From Paraspadella gotoi (taxonomy: Eukaryota; Chaetognatha), in the NCBI GenBank assembly GCA_051294375.1, contig CM119267.1, forward strand, positions 26,624,872-26,688,871: 64,000 bases of DNA, given 5' to 3'. A program made the position numbers and the translations under genes. This document shows positions 47,450 to 59,644 of this stretch, piece by piece; positions within the stretch are counted from its first letter, which is position 1, and each line of letters begins with the position of its first letter. The notes beneath the pieces are model-generated. The model did no database searches. It saw nothing but the letters and a program-made list of their open reading frames with translations, and was not told where the DNA came from.

Positions 47450-48439
47450 ATATTAAAGCATGAAAATTTTGTGTGCGGGTAGGAAAGTGTGTGAAAAAGC
47501 TAGATATAAAGTTTTGACGGAATCGTGCCAGTGAAAATGAGTTTAAATGGAAAAAATATAAGTCACATTTACTTGAATCTTTATTATTTATGATTACTAA
47601 TAAATGTATTTAATTAATTAATTAATTAATGTGAAAAAATGATGCAAGTTGGAAAAAATGATGACAAGTTTGAAAAAATGATGGCAAGTTGAAAAATGAT
47701 GCAAGTTGTGAAAAAAATGTGCAAGTTGGTGAAAAATGACAATGCTTGAAAAATGATGCAAGTTGAAAAAATGATGCAAGTTGAAAAAATGATGCAAGTT
47801 GAAAAAATGATGCAAGCATTGAAAAAATGAATGCAAGTTGAAAAGAATGATGCAAAATTATGCAGTTGAAAAATGATTGCAAAAAAATGACTGGCAAAGG
47901 AAAAATGATGCAAGTTGAAAAAATGATGCAAGTTGAAAAAATGATGCCAAGCGTTGAAAAAATGATGCGACAGTTTTGACAAAAAAATTGATGCAAGTTG
48001 AAAAAATGACATGCAAGTTGAAAAAATTGATGCAAGTTGAAAAAATTTGATGCAAGTTGAAAAAATGATGCAAGTTGAAAAAATGATGCAAGTTGAAAAA
48101 TGATGCAATTGAAAAATGATGCAGTGAAAAAAATGATGCAAGTTGAAAAAAATGATGCAAGTTTGAAAAAATGATCAAGTAAAAAAATGCAAGTTGAAAA
48201 AAATGATGCAAGTGAAAAATGATGCAGTTGGAAAAAATGATGCAAGTTGAAAAAATGATGCAAGTTGAAAAAATGATGCAAGTTGAAAAAAATGCATGCA
48301 AAGTTACAAAAATGATGCGAATTGTAAAAATGATGCGAGTGGAAAAAAATTTTAAAAAATATTGTGATTTATAATCTGTTTAGCTGATTACCGCTTACTT
48401 ATCGTAGGCAGATCCGACATTGTTTGCTCAAACTTGTTT
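47450..48439 (+). mobile_element. Family A element with a large minisatellite
   Basis: Body unit (gtaggaaagtgtgtgaaaaa) followed by the array at 47632-48350 and the 3' end gtaggcagatccgacattgt then ttgctcaaacttgttt. Confidence 0.7.
47632..48350 (+). repeat. ATGCAAGTTGAAAAAATG minisatellite, about 40 units
   Basis: 17-18 bp units aaaaaatgatgcaagttg with many single-base indels. The His/Phe/Leu repeat ORFs on the minus strand come only from this array. Confidence 0.9.
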
Positions 48440-48449
48440 GTTAACAAGC

Positions 48450-49076
48450 AACAATTTAAAAAAAAAAAAAGAAACTTTTTATCTCTAAGTCTAAATTAAA
48501 AATTTTTAATTAAAATTTCTACAATGATATCCCGATATCCTAACATCCCACGTAAGCCTCTCCCCTAGCCCTAACCCTAACCCGCGCCTCACGTCTAATA
48601 CCAAGCCTTAACCTTGAAGCTATCATCGCCCATGAGACTTTCCTCGTCCTTACCTTGAGCCTCTCAAGCTGAGTATAACTAAAACGACCTTGCTGATCGT
48701 AATGCTAACTTCTATTTATTCAAATCGAATTACAACTACCTTAAACGTTAAAACTAAACATTAACCCTAAACCTAATTTTATTAAAATTGTTATAACTAG
48801 AACATGAGTTTCAATTCATTAACAAAATTGCCATTTTCTATGCGAGTTAGCCACATATCGCTATGGCAAAATCGCCACAATTTACTAAATAAAGCCGTTT
48901 TCAGTTGCGCCCCCAGTACTCGCGGAGCAACTCTTTTAAGTCACTTTTCGGTCTGTCGGTATGTCTGTCCGTTGGTCTGTCCCACTTACGTTAAAAACAT
49001 TTATAATTTGCCTTTAGTTTGTTGCTCATTTGTTAAAAATCAAATCTAAGCGACTACTAGCGCCGCCTTTTGTTTT
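48450..49076. repeat. Repeat B-like tail and anonymous DNA
   Basis: 48470-48900 shares ctaacatcccacgtaag, cccctagccctaaccct and accaagccttaaccttg with repeat B. No gene. Confidence 0.45.
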
Positions 49077-49615
49077 TAGTCGGATTTGTATATCAGCAGT
49101 TTCCGACTCTATATTCTATAATTCACTTTGTCAGTCCGTCGGTCCCACCCCTAAATCTTGCGCGGTAAATAATTTTTATCACTTTAGAACATGCAATTAT
49201 CGCTAAAATTATAGCAAAAAAACGATGTCCGTCTGTCTCTGTCTGTCTGAAGACGCGTCGCCACCTTTTCATTAAACTCCAATTACTCGTGATTGGATTG
49301 GATGGATTGGGAAAGTGTATGATTGAGCTGGATATAAAGTTTCGAGGAATCGTGCGAGTGGAAATGAGTTTAAATGGAAGAGAACGTAAGTCACTTTTAT
49401 TTGAATCTTTTTACTAATTTTAATCCATAATTACTCGAATAAATCATAATTGGATGGATAGATTGAGATTAATTTTGTGTGGTGGGGAGGAAAGTGTGTG
49501 ATTGAGCTTGGTATAAAGTTTTGATGGAATCGTGCGAGTGGAACGAGTTTAAATGGAAAGAACGTAAGTCACTTTTATTTAATCTTTTTAATATTTAATC
49601 CATAATTAATCGTAT
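49077..49615 (+). mobile_element. Family A element, diverged
   Basis: Starts tagtcggatttgtatatcag; two successive body units (gattgagctggatataaagt, gattgagcttggtataaag). The 3' end is missing. Confidence 0.6.
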
Positions 49616-49617
49616 AA

Positions 49618-49995
49618 TCTAGAGAAAACAAAGTTTTATTAGTTTCAACGAATTTGTTTTTAGAAACACGACATGTTTCGGCTTTGGTTTTCAAGCCTTC
49701 TTCAGTGTTTTGTGAATTAGACAAAATATGTGCAAAAAGAGAAGTGAGAGAGTGGTGAGAACAGAATAGTGGTCAGAGGTGAGGACAGGTAAGTTGAACA
49801 CAGATTGAGTGAGTTTTTGAAAAGAATGAAAATTTGTTAGAGAGAAAGAGAAGAGAGAGAGAGATAGACTTAACAGGATAAATAAATAATTAAAAATATA
49901 CATTGTTGCAATGTACAACAGTAAATAAATGTTAAAAAAAAAAAAAAAAAAAAAAACTGGAAAAAGATTAGTGAGAATTTTTAACAATTGCAAAA
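49618..49995 (-). repeat. Family C single arm
   Basis: Contains the antisense hammerhead, cagaggtgaggacaggta, GA tracts and aatgtacaacag. Confidence 0.7.
49664..49712 (-). ncRNA. Hammerhead motif, one core change, long stem I
   Basis: Minus strand: AAACAC-CTGAAGA (T to A change), stem II ggctt/aagcc, GAAA, ATGTC-GTGTTT. Stem I AAACAC/GTGTTT is fully paired. Confidence 0.65.
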
Positions 49996-50024
49996 CGAGT
50001 GAATAAATAATTCAATATGTGTCT

Positions 50025-52115
50025 AATAGCTACAGTATCGTTTTGAAGAACCTGGAAAAGTCCAGGGAGGCTGTAACTTTTTTGTAAATGCTGGAATCAG
50101 CTGAAAATCGAATACGGGTTAGACCTGAGGGTGGTTTATTCCCATAAGAGTTTGAGCACTTTTTATAAAAAAATAGTGAATGGGCATTTTTTGGACAAAA
50201 AATTAATTTGCATACTATAAAAAAAATATGGTAGTAAATACTCTTATATTATGGTGTGTATAACCGGGAAGGGGTTGCCTAAACAGTGGTAAAAACAAAA
50301 TGATCAATACAGCTTTGTTTAAAACTCATTTGCATATAGTAGCAATATATTTTTTTATAATATTGTATTTTCAGACTTATGATAATTTAAAAAAAATTAT
50401 TCAAATAATAGCTAACTGATACACCAATAACATACATGCATAAAAAGAATATTTGTTATTTTTTTAATCCAAAATTATTTTTCAACAAATTATAAAAATA
50501 TGCATTTTTTTTGAAACAAATGTTTTTTAAAAATAGTAATTTATGCCAACCAATGTCCTTGGTGCACTGATTACAAATATATAATTTTTTTTTAAATACG
50601 ACTACTATATTATGAAATATAACCCTTCAAAAACCTTAAAAATAACAGAAAAACACCTTAATTCAAACTTTAATAAAAACCGTTCCAATGAATATACATC
50701 TTCATACTTTAATACAAATCAAGGAGAACCATCAGTTTATTGTGTGAAAGTTATAGATAACTTCGTTAAGGAATGATGCACAGGAAGGCGAAAAATAGAT
50801 AGTATGAACTATATCAGCTTGTAATTGAATAATATACTCTTGCTTAATTAGGTGGAACAAAGTAAAAACTAAGAGTTCTGTAATATAAATAACGTTAGAG
50901 CATCTCTTGTGGGATGACGAATTGAAAAAAAAAATTAAGATTTATATATAGTAAATATAATATAGAAGCATTTAAAGTTAATCGTATTACTATAAATCAT
51001 GAAATTTTTTTTTCAAAATCAGAATTTTTAAAAGCGGATTCGGGTAGAGATTGAAAAAATAAATAAAAAATATACTACAAGATTTCAAATTTTATTGTTT
51101 TATTGCTTAATATTAACAAAAACTATAAAAATTATGGTAGGACGATGATGATGATTTTAAAGAGTTTTTCCGTTATTTGACCCCACTTATCATCAAAATA
51201 TTGAAAAACGCATTATAATTTGTGTAGAAAAACTTTTTATGGGCTAATCTGAATCGGTTTTCTTAAAAAATAAAAATTTTACTTTGTTCACCTTATTAAG
51301 CAAGAGTACATTATTCATTACAAGCTGATATAGTTCATCCATCTATTTTTCGCCTTCCTGTGCAGTCATTCCTTATCGAAGTTATCATAACTTTCCACCA
51401 ATAAACCTGATGGTTCTCTTGATATGTATTAAAGTATGAGAGATGTAATATCATTGGAACGGTTTTTATTAAAGTTTGAATTAGGGTTTTTCTGTATTTT
51501 TTAGGTTTTTGAAAGGGTTATATTTTCATAATATAGTTGTCTTTTAAAAAAAAATTATATATTTGTAATCAGTGCACCAAGGACAGTTGGTTGGCATAAT
51601 ACTATTTTTAAAAAAACATTTGTTCAAAAAATCATATTTTTATAATTTGTTGAAAATTAATTTGATTAAAAAATAACAAATATTCTATTTTATGCATTGT
51701 ATGTTATGGTTGTAATCAGTTAGCTATTATTTGAAATAATTTTTTTTTTAAATTATCATAAGACTGAAAATACAATATTATAAAAAAATATATTGCTACT
51801 ATATGCAAATGAGTTTAAACAAAGCTGTATTTGATCATTTTGTTTTACCACTGGTTTAGGCAACCCCTCCCGGTTATATCACCAATAATATAAGAGTTTT
51901 ACTACCATATTTTTTTTATAGGTATGCAAAATTATTTTTTTGTCCAAAGAAATGCCATTCACTATTTTTTTTAAAAAGTGGCTCAAACTCTTATGGGGAA
52001 TAAACCACCCTCAGGTCTAACCCGTATTCGATTTTCAGCTGATTTCCAGCATTTACAAAAAAGTTTACAGCCTCCCTGGACTTTCTCAGGTTCTTCAAAA
52101 ACCGATACTGTAAAG
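50025..52115. repeat. 2.1-kb palindrome with a MITE at its centre
   Basis: Arms 50025-50850 and 51293-52115 are inverted copies (agtccagggaggctgtaa, aatcgaatacgggttagacc, ttccttaacgaag region). Both arms end in tactcttgcttaat at the centre, split by MITE E. No coding frame. Confidence 0.85.
50851..51292 (+). mobile_element. MITE E, complete (442 bp)
   Basis: Inverted ends ggtggaacaaagtaaaa and ttttactttgttcacc, sitting between ttaatta and ttattaa. Interior gttagagcatctcttgtggg and gaagcatttaaagtt match the other two copies. Confidence 0.75.
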
Positions 52116-52296
52116 AATTTGTGAAATGTGAAGTTGAAAAAATGAAAGAAAAGTTTAGTTTTATTTTTTAATATCGTATTAATCATAATTGTGTGGTAGG
52201 AAAGTGTGTGATTGAGCACACATATAAAGTTTTGATTGAATCGAGGAGTGAAAATGAGTTTGCATAAAAAAACCAAAGTCAAATTAACTTGAATTT

Positions 52297-53907
52297 TTAG
52301 TCGGATCTGCTTATCAGCAGATCCCGACTCTATAACTCACTTTTTATAACTCACTTTTCGGTCCGTCGGTCCGCCCCTCAATATTGTCGGGCACACCTTA
52401 TATCATGTCAGAACATCGAATTATGATAAATTATGCAAAAAAATGATCCGTCCGTCCGTCTGTCTGTCCGTCCGTCCGTCCGTCCGTCCCACCTTAGCAA
52501 AAAACACCAATTACTCGTGATTGGATGGATGGATTTAAATGAAATTTTGTGTGGTGATAGGTAAGTGTGTGATTGAGCTGGATATTAAGTTTCGATGGAA
52601 TCGGTCCGAGTGGAAATGAGTTTAAATGGAAAAAAACAAAAAATAATATTCCACTATTTGAAACACCAATTGCTCATGATGGGATGGGCTGATTGACCTG
52701 GAATTTTGTATGTGGGTAGGAAAGTGTGTGATTGAACAGGAAATCAAGTTTCGATGGAATAGTTTGAGTGGAAATGAGTTAAATGGAAAAAAAACAAAAA
52801 ACCTTTTTACTAATTGATTATGCTTCTTTTTCCTTTTATATTAAATGTATCTGCAGGATGTATTAATAATCAAATAATTAATCAGTTAATTAATCAATTA
52901 GTAATAAATAATCAATAATTAATTAATTAGTCAATCAATCCGTCCATCCGTCCCATCTTAGCAAAAAGCTCCAATAACTCGTGATTGGCTGGTTGGATTG
53001 GAATTAAATTTTGTGTGTGGGTAGGAAAGTGGGTGATAAAGCTGGATATAAAATTTCGATGGAATCGTGTGAGTGGAAATTAGTTTAAATTGTAAAAAAC
53101 ATAAGTCGAATTTTCTAAAATCTTTTTTACTTATTTTAACCAATAAATACTCCAATTAATCATAATTGGATGGATAGATTGAGTTGAAATTTTGTGCTGT
53201 GGTAGGAAAAACGTATGAGACGAAAGCTTGATATAAAGTTCAGTGGAAACGTACCAGTGGAAAATGAGTTTAAATGAAAAAAATATGAGTCACATTTACT
53301 TGAATCTTTTATTTATTTTAACCCATGATAGATTGAGATGAAATTTTGTGAGCGCGTAGGAAAGTGAGTGAAGAAGCTAGATATAAAGTTCGTGACAGGA
53401 ATGCAAGTTGAAAAAATTATGAAAGTTGAAAAATGATGCAAGGTTAAAAAAATCTTAAAAGCATAAAGGATCGTCGTATTATTGCATAAAAGAGAGAGAG
53501 AGAGAGAGAAAGAGAGAGTGAGAGAGAAGAGAGAAGAGTGAGAAGAGAGAGAGAGAAGGAGACATAAAATAAAAAAATCTTAAAAGACTAAGATCGAGCC
53601 AGAGCCCACTATCATAGAAAATTAATGAAAAAAACCGGGAAAAAAACGAAATGAATCATGCGATAACGAATTGTTGAATGTACTAGTAGATTGATTGATG
53701 GTAATACTAATTGATTGATGTAATAGTAATTATTGATGTAAAAGGAATTGATTTTGATTCGATGAAATGCATTATTGATGCGATGATAGTCATTCACTGC
53801 TGTGATGATAGTCATTCAGTGATGCGATGATGTCATTCATTGATGCGATGATTGCATTCATGATGCGATGATGTCAGTAAAAACAAACAAAAATGCGTGT
53901 ATTGAGT

Positions 53908-53946
<39 letters not shown>

Positions 53947-53966
53947 AAAGAGAGAGAGAGAAAGAA

Positions 53967-54012
<46 letters not shown>

Positions 54013-54473
54013 GGAGAGAAAGAATAGAAGAGAATAATCCACGAAAATCTCGGATGAAAATATGGGATTTTGTATTGAAAAAACGGCGCGGAATAAATGG
54101 CAATAATAAAAAGTTTTAGAAGGAAAAAAATAATCAGAATTTTTCAAAAAACAAACGATCACGCCAAAAGATCGACAGATAGGGACAGACACACACACAG
54201 AGAGAACAGAGAGAGAGAGAGAAAAAGAGAGAGAAGAAGAGAGAGAGAGACAGCCGCTGCAGAGAAAAAGAGAAAGAGCGATATATAATAATTAAAAAAG
54301 AGAGAGAGAGAGAGAAGCTCTACAGCCCCTTTACTCGTTAAAAGGAATCAGCAGTACTTATGGCGCCGCACGTAGCGTGAGCTATTCTCTACCCAAGGAC
54401 CCGGTGTTTCGCGCCCTGTTCGCGGCATCGTTTTTACATTAGTGAACCCACATTATATCTAAAAAATTTTTTG

Positions 54474-54517
<44 letters not shown>

Positions 54518-55070
54518 AGAAAGAAGCTGGACAGACGCTGCAAGACCGGAACCTCGTTTTTAGAAGAAGCTAGTGACGAGAGAAAAGAGAGAGAGAGAGA
54601 GAGCGACATACTAATTAAAACGTTTTTTTTTGTAAATAAAACATAAACAAATACCAATTTGATATGACAACATGAGAATTTTAAAGATCTTGATGATTAG
54701 GAAGCCCATATATGAAAATTCAACTCCCATATGATATCACACTTTCAGAAGGCCATGATTGCAAAAAGCGAGACCGAAAGCTAAACCGGAAAAAAATCTA
54801 GACAGGACGGCTTTGCCCGCCTGGCTCGATTAATTAGAGGATATTTGTTTTGTTTTATAAAATTAGAAACAAACATTTATAACTGTCCTGACTCAATTTT
54901 AAGGACACATGCGATGATGACAAGCTGAATATAAATTATAATTATCTATTAATTAATGTAATTTAATTAATCAATATTAATTAATTAATTAATCTATTAA
55001 TTAATTAATTATCAATATTAAATTAATTAATTCTTCGTAGGGCAGTCCGACATTGTTGCTCAAACTTGTT
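52297..55070 (+). mobile_element. Long family A element, 2.8 kb
   Basis: Starts tagtcggatctgcttatcag and ends cattgttgctcaaacttgtt. Homologous along its length to 9983-12963, including GA tracts (53490-53560, 53905-54015, 54480-54520), reversed GATGATAGTCATTCA repeat and the S3 module. No protein gene; purine-tract ORFs are artefacts. Confidence 0.75.
54325..54432 (+). repeat. tRNA-like module S3 inside a family A element
   Basis: Homologous to 12225-12315: ggaatcagcagtacttatgg, cacgtagcgtgagctattc, tttcgcgccctgttcgcgg. Confidence 0.5.
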
Positions 55071-55074
55071 TTTA

Positions 55075-55268
55075 TATTAGCTTAACTGATAATGTATTAA
55101 TTAATTGATGCAAGTTGAAAGATTGATGCGAGTTGAAAAAATGATGCAAGTGAAAAAATGATGGCGAGTTATTTTTTACTATAAAATTTATTTATTTTTA
55201 TCTATTTATTCACCGCTGATTACCGCTTAATTATCGTGAGTAGATCCGCTATTGTTTGCTCAAACTTG
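55075..55268 (+). mobile_element. Family A 3' end fragment
   Basis: A few minisatellite units (gcaagttgaaagattgatgc) then gattaccgcttaattatcg and gctattgtttgctcaaactt. Confidence 0.65.
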
Positions 55269-55934
55269 TTAAGGCGGGATCACTCGCCAAAAGTTATAAA
55301 TAGGATAACACAAAGCTAGGATTTGGAAAGTAGAGGTCCCGACAATTCCGAAAATGTATTCGCTTTAATTTTTCTTAAACTTCCGTTGGTCGTTTTTTTT
55401 TCAAATTTTATATTACTTACTAAAATAAGAAAATATCGGAAGAGTGGCAGCCCATACGGCGGAAGCGGATTTGATGAAATTTAACATAATTTTACTTCTG
55501 GTGAAGGTCCCCAATTCTATGAGAGGGAAAAAAAATAATTAAATTTTGGCGTTAAAATCTAAATATCTTGAAAACAAATAACATTTTCCAAAATCCCTCT
55601 CTACATAAACGTTTATATTTTCATCGTTAATTGATCCAATTACATCATAAGAATGACTAGGTTTTAGGTTTTAGGTACACTCAGGTAGCTGATGTTAATT
55701 GAAAAAAAAATTAAAATTCGCATTTAAAAATGACTTTACTGTCTTAAATGAAATTTTTTAAGTTTACCAATAAATAAAATTGCCCGATTTTTGGGTGGCT
55801 TAGTCAAATTTAGCTGAATCTTAGTCAAATTTAGTTTTTTTTATTTGAAACACGAAGGAAAAATACTTCTTTTGCATAAAAACAATTTGTATTGAGCTTT
55901 ATGCAATACTTGTTTGAGTGATCCCAGGCCTTAA
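55269..55934 (+). mobile_element. TIR element flanked by TTAA (family I)
   Basis: Ends ttaaggcgggatcactc and gagtgatcccaggccttaa. The interior gagtggcagcccatacggcg and ccaattctatgaga match 36793-37904 inverted. It abuts the family A end exactly. Confidence 0.6.
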
Positions 55935-56035
55935 AGAAATAAGGAAATAAGTAAAAAGAAAAGTAATGCGGCGCAACACCTTGGAATAACCGTTCCTTGT
56001 TTTAATGAATTATTGAAAGTTTGATGTATTTGGTT

Positions 56036-56275
56036 TTTTAGTCTTATCAGCAGATCCCGACTCTATAATTCACTTTGTCGGTCCGTCGGTCCCCCCCTAA
56101 ATCTTGTTGGGCATTCAAATCATGTCAGAACATCAAATTATGCAAAAAAAAAGATGTCTGTCTGTTAGATCTACCAAAAATCAATAACCACACTAGATCT
56201 CTCTTAACGACTTCTTCTGTTTGGTTTTTTTTTGTCTGCTCTATAAATTGGAACCATAAAAACAAAAAAAGTTGA
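56036..56275 (+). mobile_element. Family A fragment plus repeat J
   Basis: Family A start (atcagcagatcccgactcta) breaks at about 56165 into ctaccaaaaatcaataacca and cttaacgacttcttct, which recur inverted at 59645-59745. Confidence 0.6.
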
Positions 56276-56279
56276 CCGG

Positions 56280-57160
56280 AATAAAACTCATTTTTGCGGT
56301 GTTTGAACATAATAATTTATAGTCACTTTAAATATAAAATCGATTTTAATCATATATTTTAGATAATTTTAAGATAAATTTTTGATTAGTATCATAATTA
56401 CTATTAATATTTATTTAATAATTTTTATTTTTTTAAATAAAAATATTATTATTATATTGACTAAATTTAATTAAATTTTGCTTTATTAACTTATTAATAG
56501 TAATTTTTTTAATTTGGGCTTACCCTTTACCCTATCTTATATTAAACATGGCCATTCAGCCTGTTCTACTTAAAAGTAATAAATATGCAGGTTATAACAA
56601 AATAATTTTTAATTTTTTATAAAAATTATTTTTTAAATTAATTCTTGAAAATTTAAAAATATTAATTATAAAATAAATAAATCTAAATTAAGGTAAAAAA
56701 GAATCTATAACCTTGAATTATATCAGTATATGAATTTATTTAATCTTAACAGGTCTTTCACTGTTTTAGTCGCTTTCTCTGCTTTTTTGTGGGAAACTCT
56801 TTTGTGCAAATCGTTCAAATTAATTTCCTACCTAAAAGGTTAAACAGGATCTAAAGATAATATTGTCTAAAAATACATGAGATGATTCTCATTTTGATAA
56901 ATATGATGCCTCGCCACTTTCTCTATAACGCGTTCCCTCAGTTATTATTTGACCAGTCTTTTACTGGTCGGCCAACTGTTTTAGCGTTCTTTTATCTGAC
57001 AAAGTTCTTTACACATTTCATTATTAATTTATTTATTCAAAACACTTATTCATGATTTGTTATTACTTATTTGATATTTATATCATTTTAAAATATTTCC
57101 CTTATATTAAAAGCAGCAATGTACATTATTGGGAGATATAAAAAAATAAAGTAATGACTA
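56280..57160. other. AT-rich, no gene seen
   Basis: Nothing recognised. Confidence 0.4.
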
Positions 57161-57164
57161 AATA

Positions 57165-57580
57165 TTTGAGCCTGGTTCAAAGCTTAGGACCTATTCCATT
57201 TCTGCTGAGGGGGCACAAAAGATGGTTAATAATCTTTAGCACACTTAGCGCCTTATCCACACTGGTAAACTCATCTTGTCGAGTGTATTCTGACCTTATT
57301 CCAGGCTCCCAGACTTGCTGAAGATTTCTCCCTTCTCTCTACTGAAAACAGTATAGGGTGGGGGGCATTTAGTCGGGTATTGCATATGTTCACCCCTTCA
57401 GTCTAGAACCGGTAGCTAATTTAGTAATACCATCAGCTCATAGCCATTTTGGGTCCTGGAAAACCCTCAAGCTAGGTTCCAAGCTTGGGAACCATTCAAT
57501 GAAACCATTCCATTGCTGCTGAAGGGGCACAAAAGATGCAGATAGTAGTCTTCAGCCCACTTTGCGCTTCATCCATATAT
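57165..57580 (+). repeat. Repeat N, two copies
   Basis: Two roughly 100-bp copies (57165-57265 and 57465-57575) share ccattcc-type and gggcacaaaagatg blocks with cttagcgcc/ctttgcgcttcatcca tails. Confidence 0.5.
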
Positions 57581-57731
57581 CTTTCTCTCACTAAATATTT
57601 AAAAATTTTTTGTCTTAATCTTATTTTTCTGTACCTCCCAATAATATTCTATTTATTGTGTGAAATCCTTTCTTTCGTTGTGTTTTGTAATGAGAAAGAG
57701 TTTGAAATAGTTTTACAACGATTTATTTTAA

Positions 57732-57776
57732 ACAGTGGACATGTTTCGACTTTGATTCAAGTCTTCATCAGCACTT
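57732..57776 (-). ncRNA. Hammerhead motif, core intact, 4-bp stem I
   Basis: Minus strand AAGTG-CTGATGA, stem II gactt/aagtc, GAAA, ATGTC-CACTG. AGTG pairs with CACT. Confidence 0.8.
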
Positions 57777-58183
57777 GTGAATTGACAGACAATTTCAAAT
57801 TACAGGAAATGTGAGAGAGAGAGAGAAGAGAGAGGGAAAGGTTACCAATAAAGATTTTGACAGTGATTAAAGTTGAGGACAGGGTAAGTTTAGACCAGAG
57901 AGAAAGAGAGAGCGACAGATATTGAAAAGAAACTTGGTATGAGAGAGAGAGAGAGAGTGAGAAAGAGAGAGAGAGAGAGACAAAAACAGTGAATCTGGTT
58001 ATATCATACCAAGTTTCTTTTCAATATCTGTCTCTCTCTCTCTCTCTGGTCTAAACTTACCCTGTCCTTAACTTTAACCACTGTCAAAATCTTTGTTGGT
58101 AACCTTTCCCTCTCTATTTTCTCTCTCTCTTTCTCTCTCTCTCTCTCACATTTCCTGTAATTTGAAATTGTCTGTCAATTGAC

Positions 58184-58227
58184 AAGTGCTGATGAAGACT
58201 TGAATCAAAGTCAAAACATGTCCACTG
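58184..58227 (+). ncRNA. Hammerhead motif, core mutated
   Basis: Mirror copy of 57732-57776 in which GAAA has become AAAA; stem I AGTG/CACT is kept. Confidence 0.6.
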
Positions 58228-58621
58228 TTAAAAATAAATCGTTATAGAATTATTTTAAACTCTTTCTCATATTCTATTTATATATAGCTTTATATTTATT
58301 ACTTATTAACCTTTATTACTAAGTATTATAAAGGCTTATTTAATAAAACTTAAAAGGTAAGAAAATTAAACTTACTTGCCATGTTTAATATGAGATAGGG
58401 TTATGGTTAAGCCAAATAACAAAAAATTTTACCAATAAATAGGTAAATAAGTAAGTTTAATAAATGTAATCAGTATAATAATAAAGTTATTATTAATAAT
58501 ATTAATAATAATGATAAAATAAATATTAATAATAATTAGAATTATGATAATATTTAAAAATTTGTACTAAAATTATTAACAAAGTTTGATTTTATTTTGC
58601 AACGAATTTTATTAAAATAAG

Positions 58622-58665
58622 AGCAGATGTTTCGGCTCACAATAACGAGCCTTCATCAGCGCACA
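58622..58665 (-). ncRNA. Hammerhead motif, cleavage site deleted
   Basis: CTGATGA, stem II ggctc/gagcc and GAAA are present on the minus strand, but GT of the GTC triplet is missing. Confidence 0.55.
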
Positions 58666-59103
58666 TGAGTTATGACCTTGAATACACAGTTTTTAGTTAA
58701 AGTAAAAGAGAGAGAGAGAGAGAGAGGGTAAAGGTTTCCAACAAAGAATTGAGTAAGGACAGTGATCAGTGGTGAAGGACAGATTTTTAGAAGTGGCTAG
58801 TTTGAATAAGTTTTGAAAAGAAGTGAAAATTGGTGAGAGAGACAGAGAGAGACAAAATAAATAATAATTACATTTGAGCAATGTACAATATAGATAAAGA
58901 TAAGGAAACTGTTTATATAACAAATTGAAATAAATTAATTTTTGAAATTGAAAAGTTGAAAATTGAAATTGAGAGTTGAAAATTTGAGATTTTAGAGACG
59001 ATAGATAAGTAAAGATTGTAGTGAAATATAAGAATTAAGAAAGAGCTCAAAATGACTGGGCCCCCCCGGTCTTATGAAGGAGAGGTATTGCTGCGGGGCC
59101 GGG

Positions 59104-59334
59104 TCATTGGCGCGTCATGGGTTGAGAGGATAATGTGATTGATCTCGTGTTGGCTGGGTCAGGTATTGCTCCCCTGAGGAAACAAACCCAAGCCACCCTT
59201 ATATCCCTCTGGCCTGATGCGCCTGCCGGCGGCCCTTTTCTCACCTGACGGTGAGGTGGGCGGGTATCCACTCTTGCCACTTTAGTGACTGGGATGGTGG
59301 AATCCTCTTCATCTTCCTGTAGCCCGTCTTTTAC
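59104..59334 (-). pseudogene. Family C central ORF (copy 3), 5' truncated
   Basis: 76 codons without a start: [66 protein letters not shown] then Q and stop. Homologous to 32506-32823 and 8407-8667; the 5' end is lost where the right arm is truncated. Confidence 0.6.
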
Positions 59335-59371
59335 TTTTAACTAAAACACTTGTATAAAGTTCATAACTCAT

Positions 59372-59416
59372 GTGCGCTGATGAAGGCTCGTATTGTGAGC
59401 CGAAACATGTCTGCTC
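59372..59416 (+). ncRNA. Hammerhead motif, core intact
   Basis: GCG-CTGATGA (59377-59383), stem II ggctc/gagcc, GAAA, GTC (59409-59411)-TGC. Stem I pairs GCG with TGC (one G-U). Confidence 0.75.
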
Positions 59417-59644
59417 TTATAAAAAAAAATTCGTTGCAAAATAAAATCAACTTTGTTAATCTCTCAAACAACAAAAAAGAAAGGATAATTACCATGAATA
59501 CTAAAATTATTAAAAATATTAGTTCAAATCGATTTTATCTTAAAAGTTCTTACTAAATTCTTAGGTTCAAACACCGCCAAAAAGGCAATAGTACTCTATC
59601 ATTGAATCGCTCTTGTGAGTTTTATTCGCGGTCGATTTTTTTTT

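Larger units (their letters stand above)
57690..58262. mobile_element. Family C element, short centre
   Basis: Inverted arms (gagaaagagtttgaaatag and its partner aaactctttctcat) meet near 57985 with no ORF. A (GA)n/(CT)n run is on each side. Confidence 0.8.
58577..59472. mobile_element. Family C element with truncated right arm and ORF
   Basis: Left arm 58577-59055; right arm reduced to 59341-59472 (cataactcatgtgcgctgat to caactttgttaatctct). The centre carries a minus-strand ORF remnant. Confidence 0.8.

Noticed and set aside
47622-48301. Long minus-strand ORFs rich in His-His-Phe-Phe
   Set aside because: They are translations of an AATGATGCAAGTTG minisatellite; all frames give periodic peptides.
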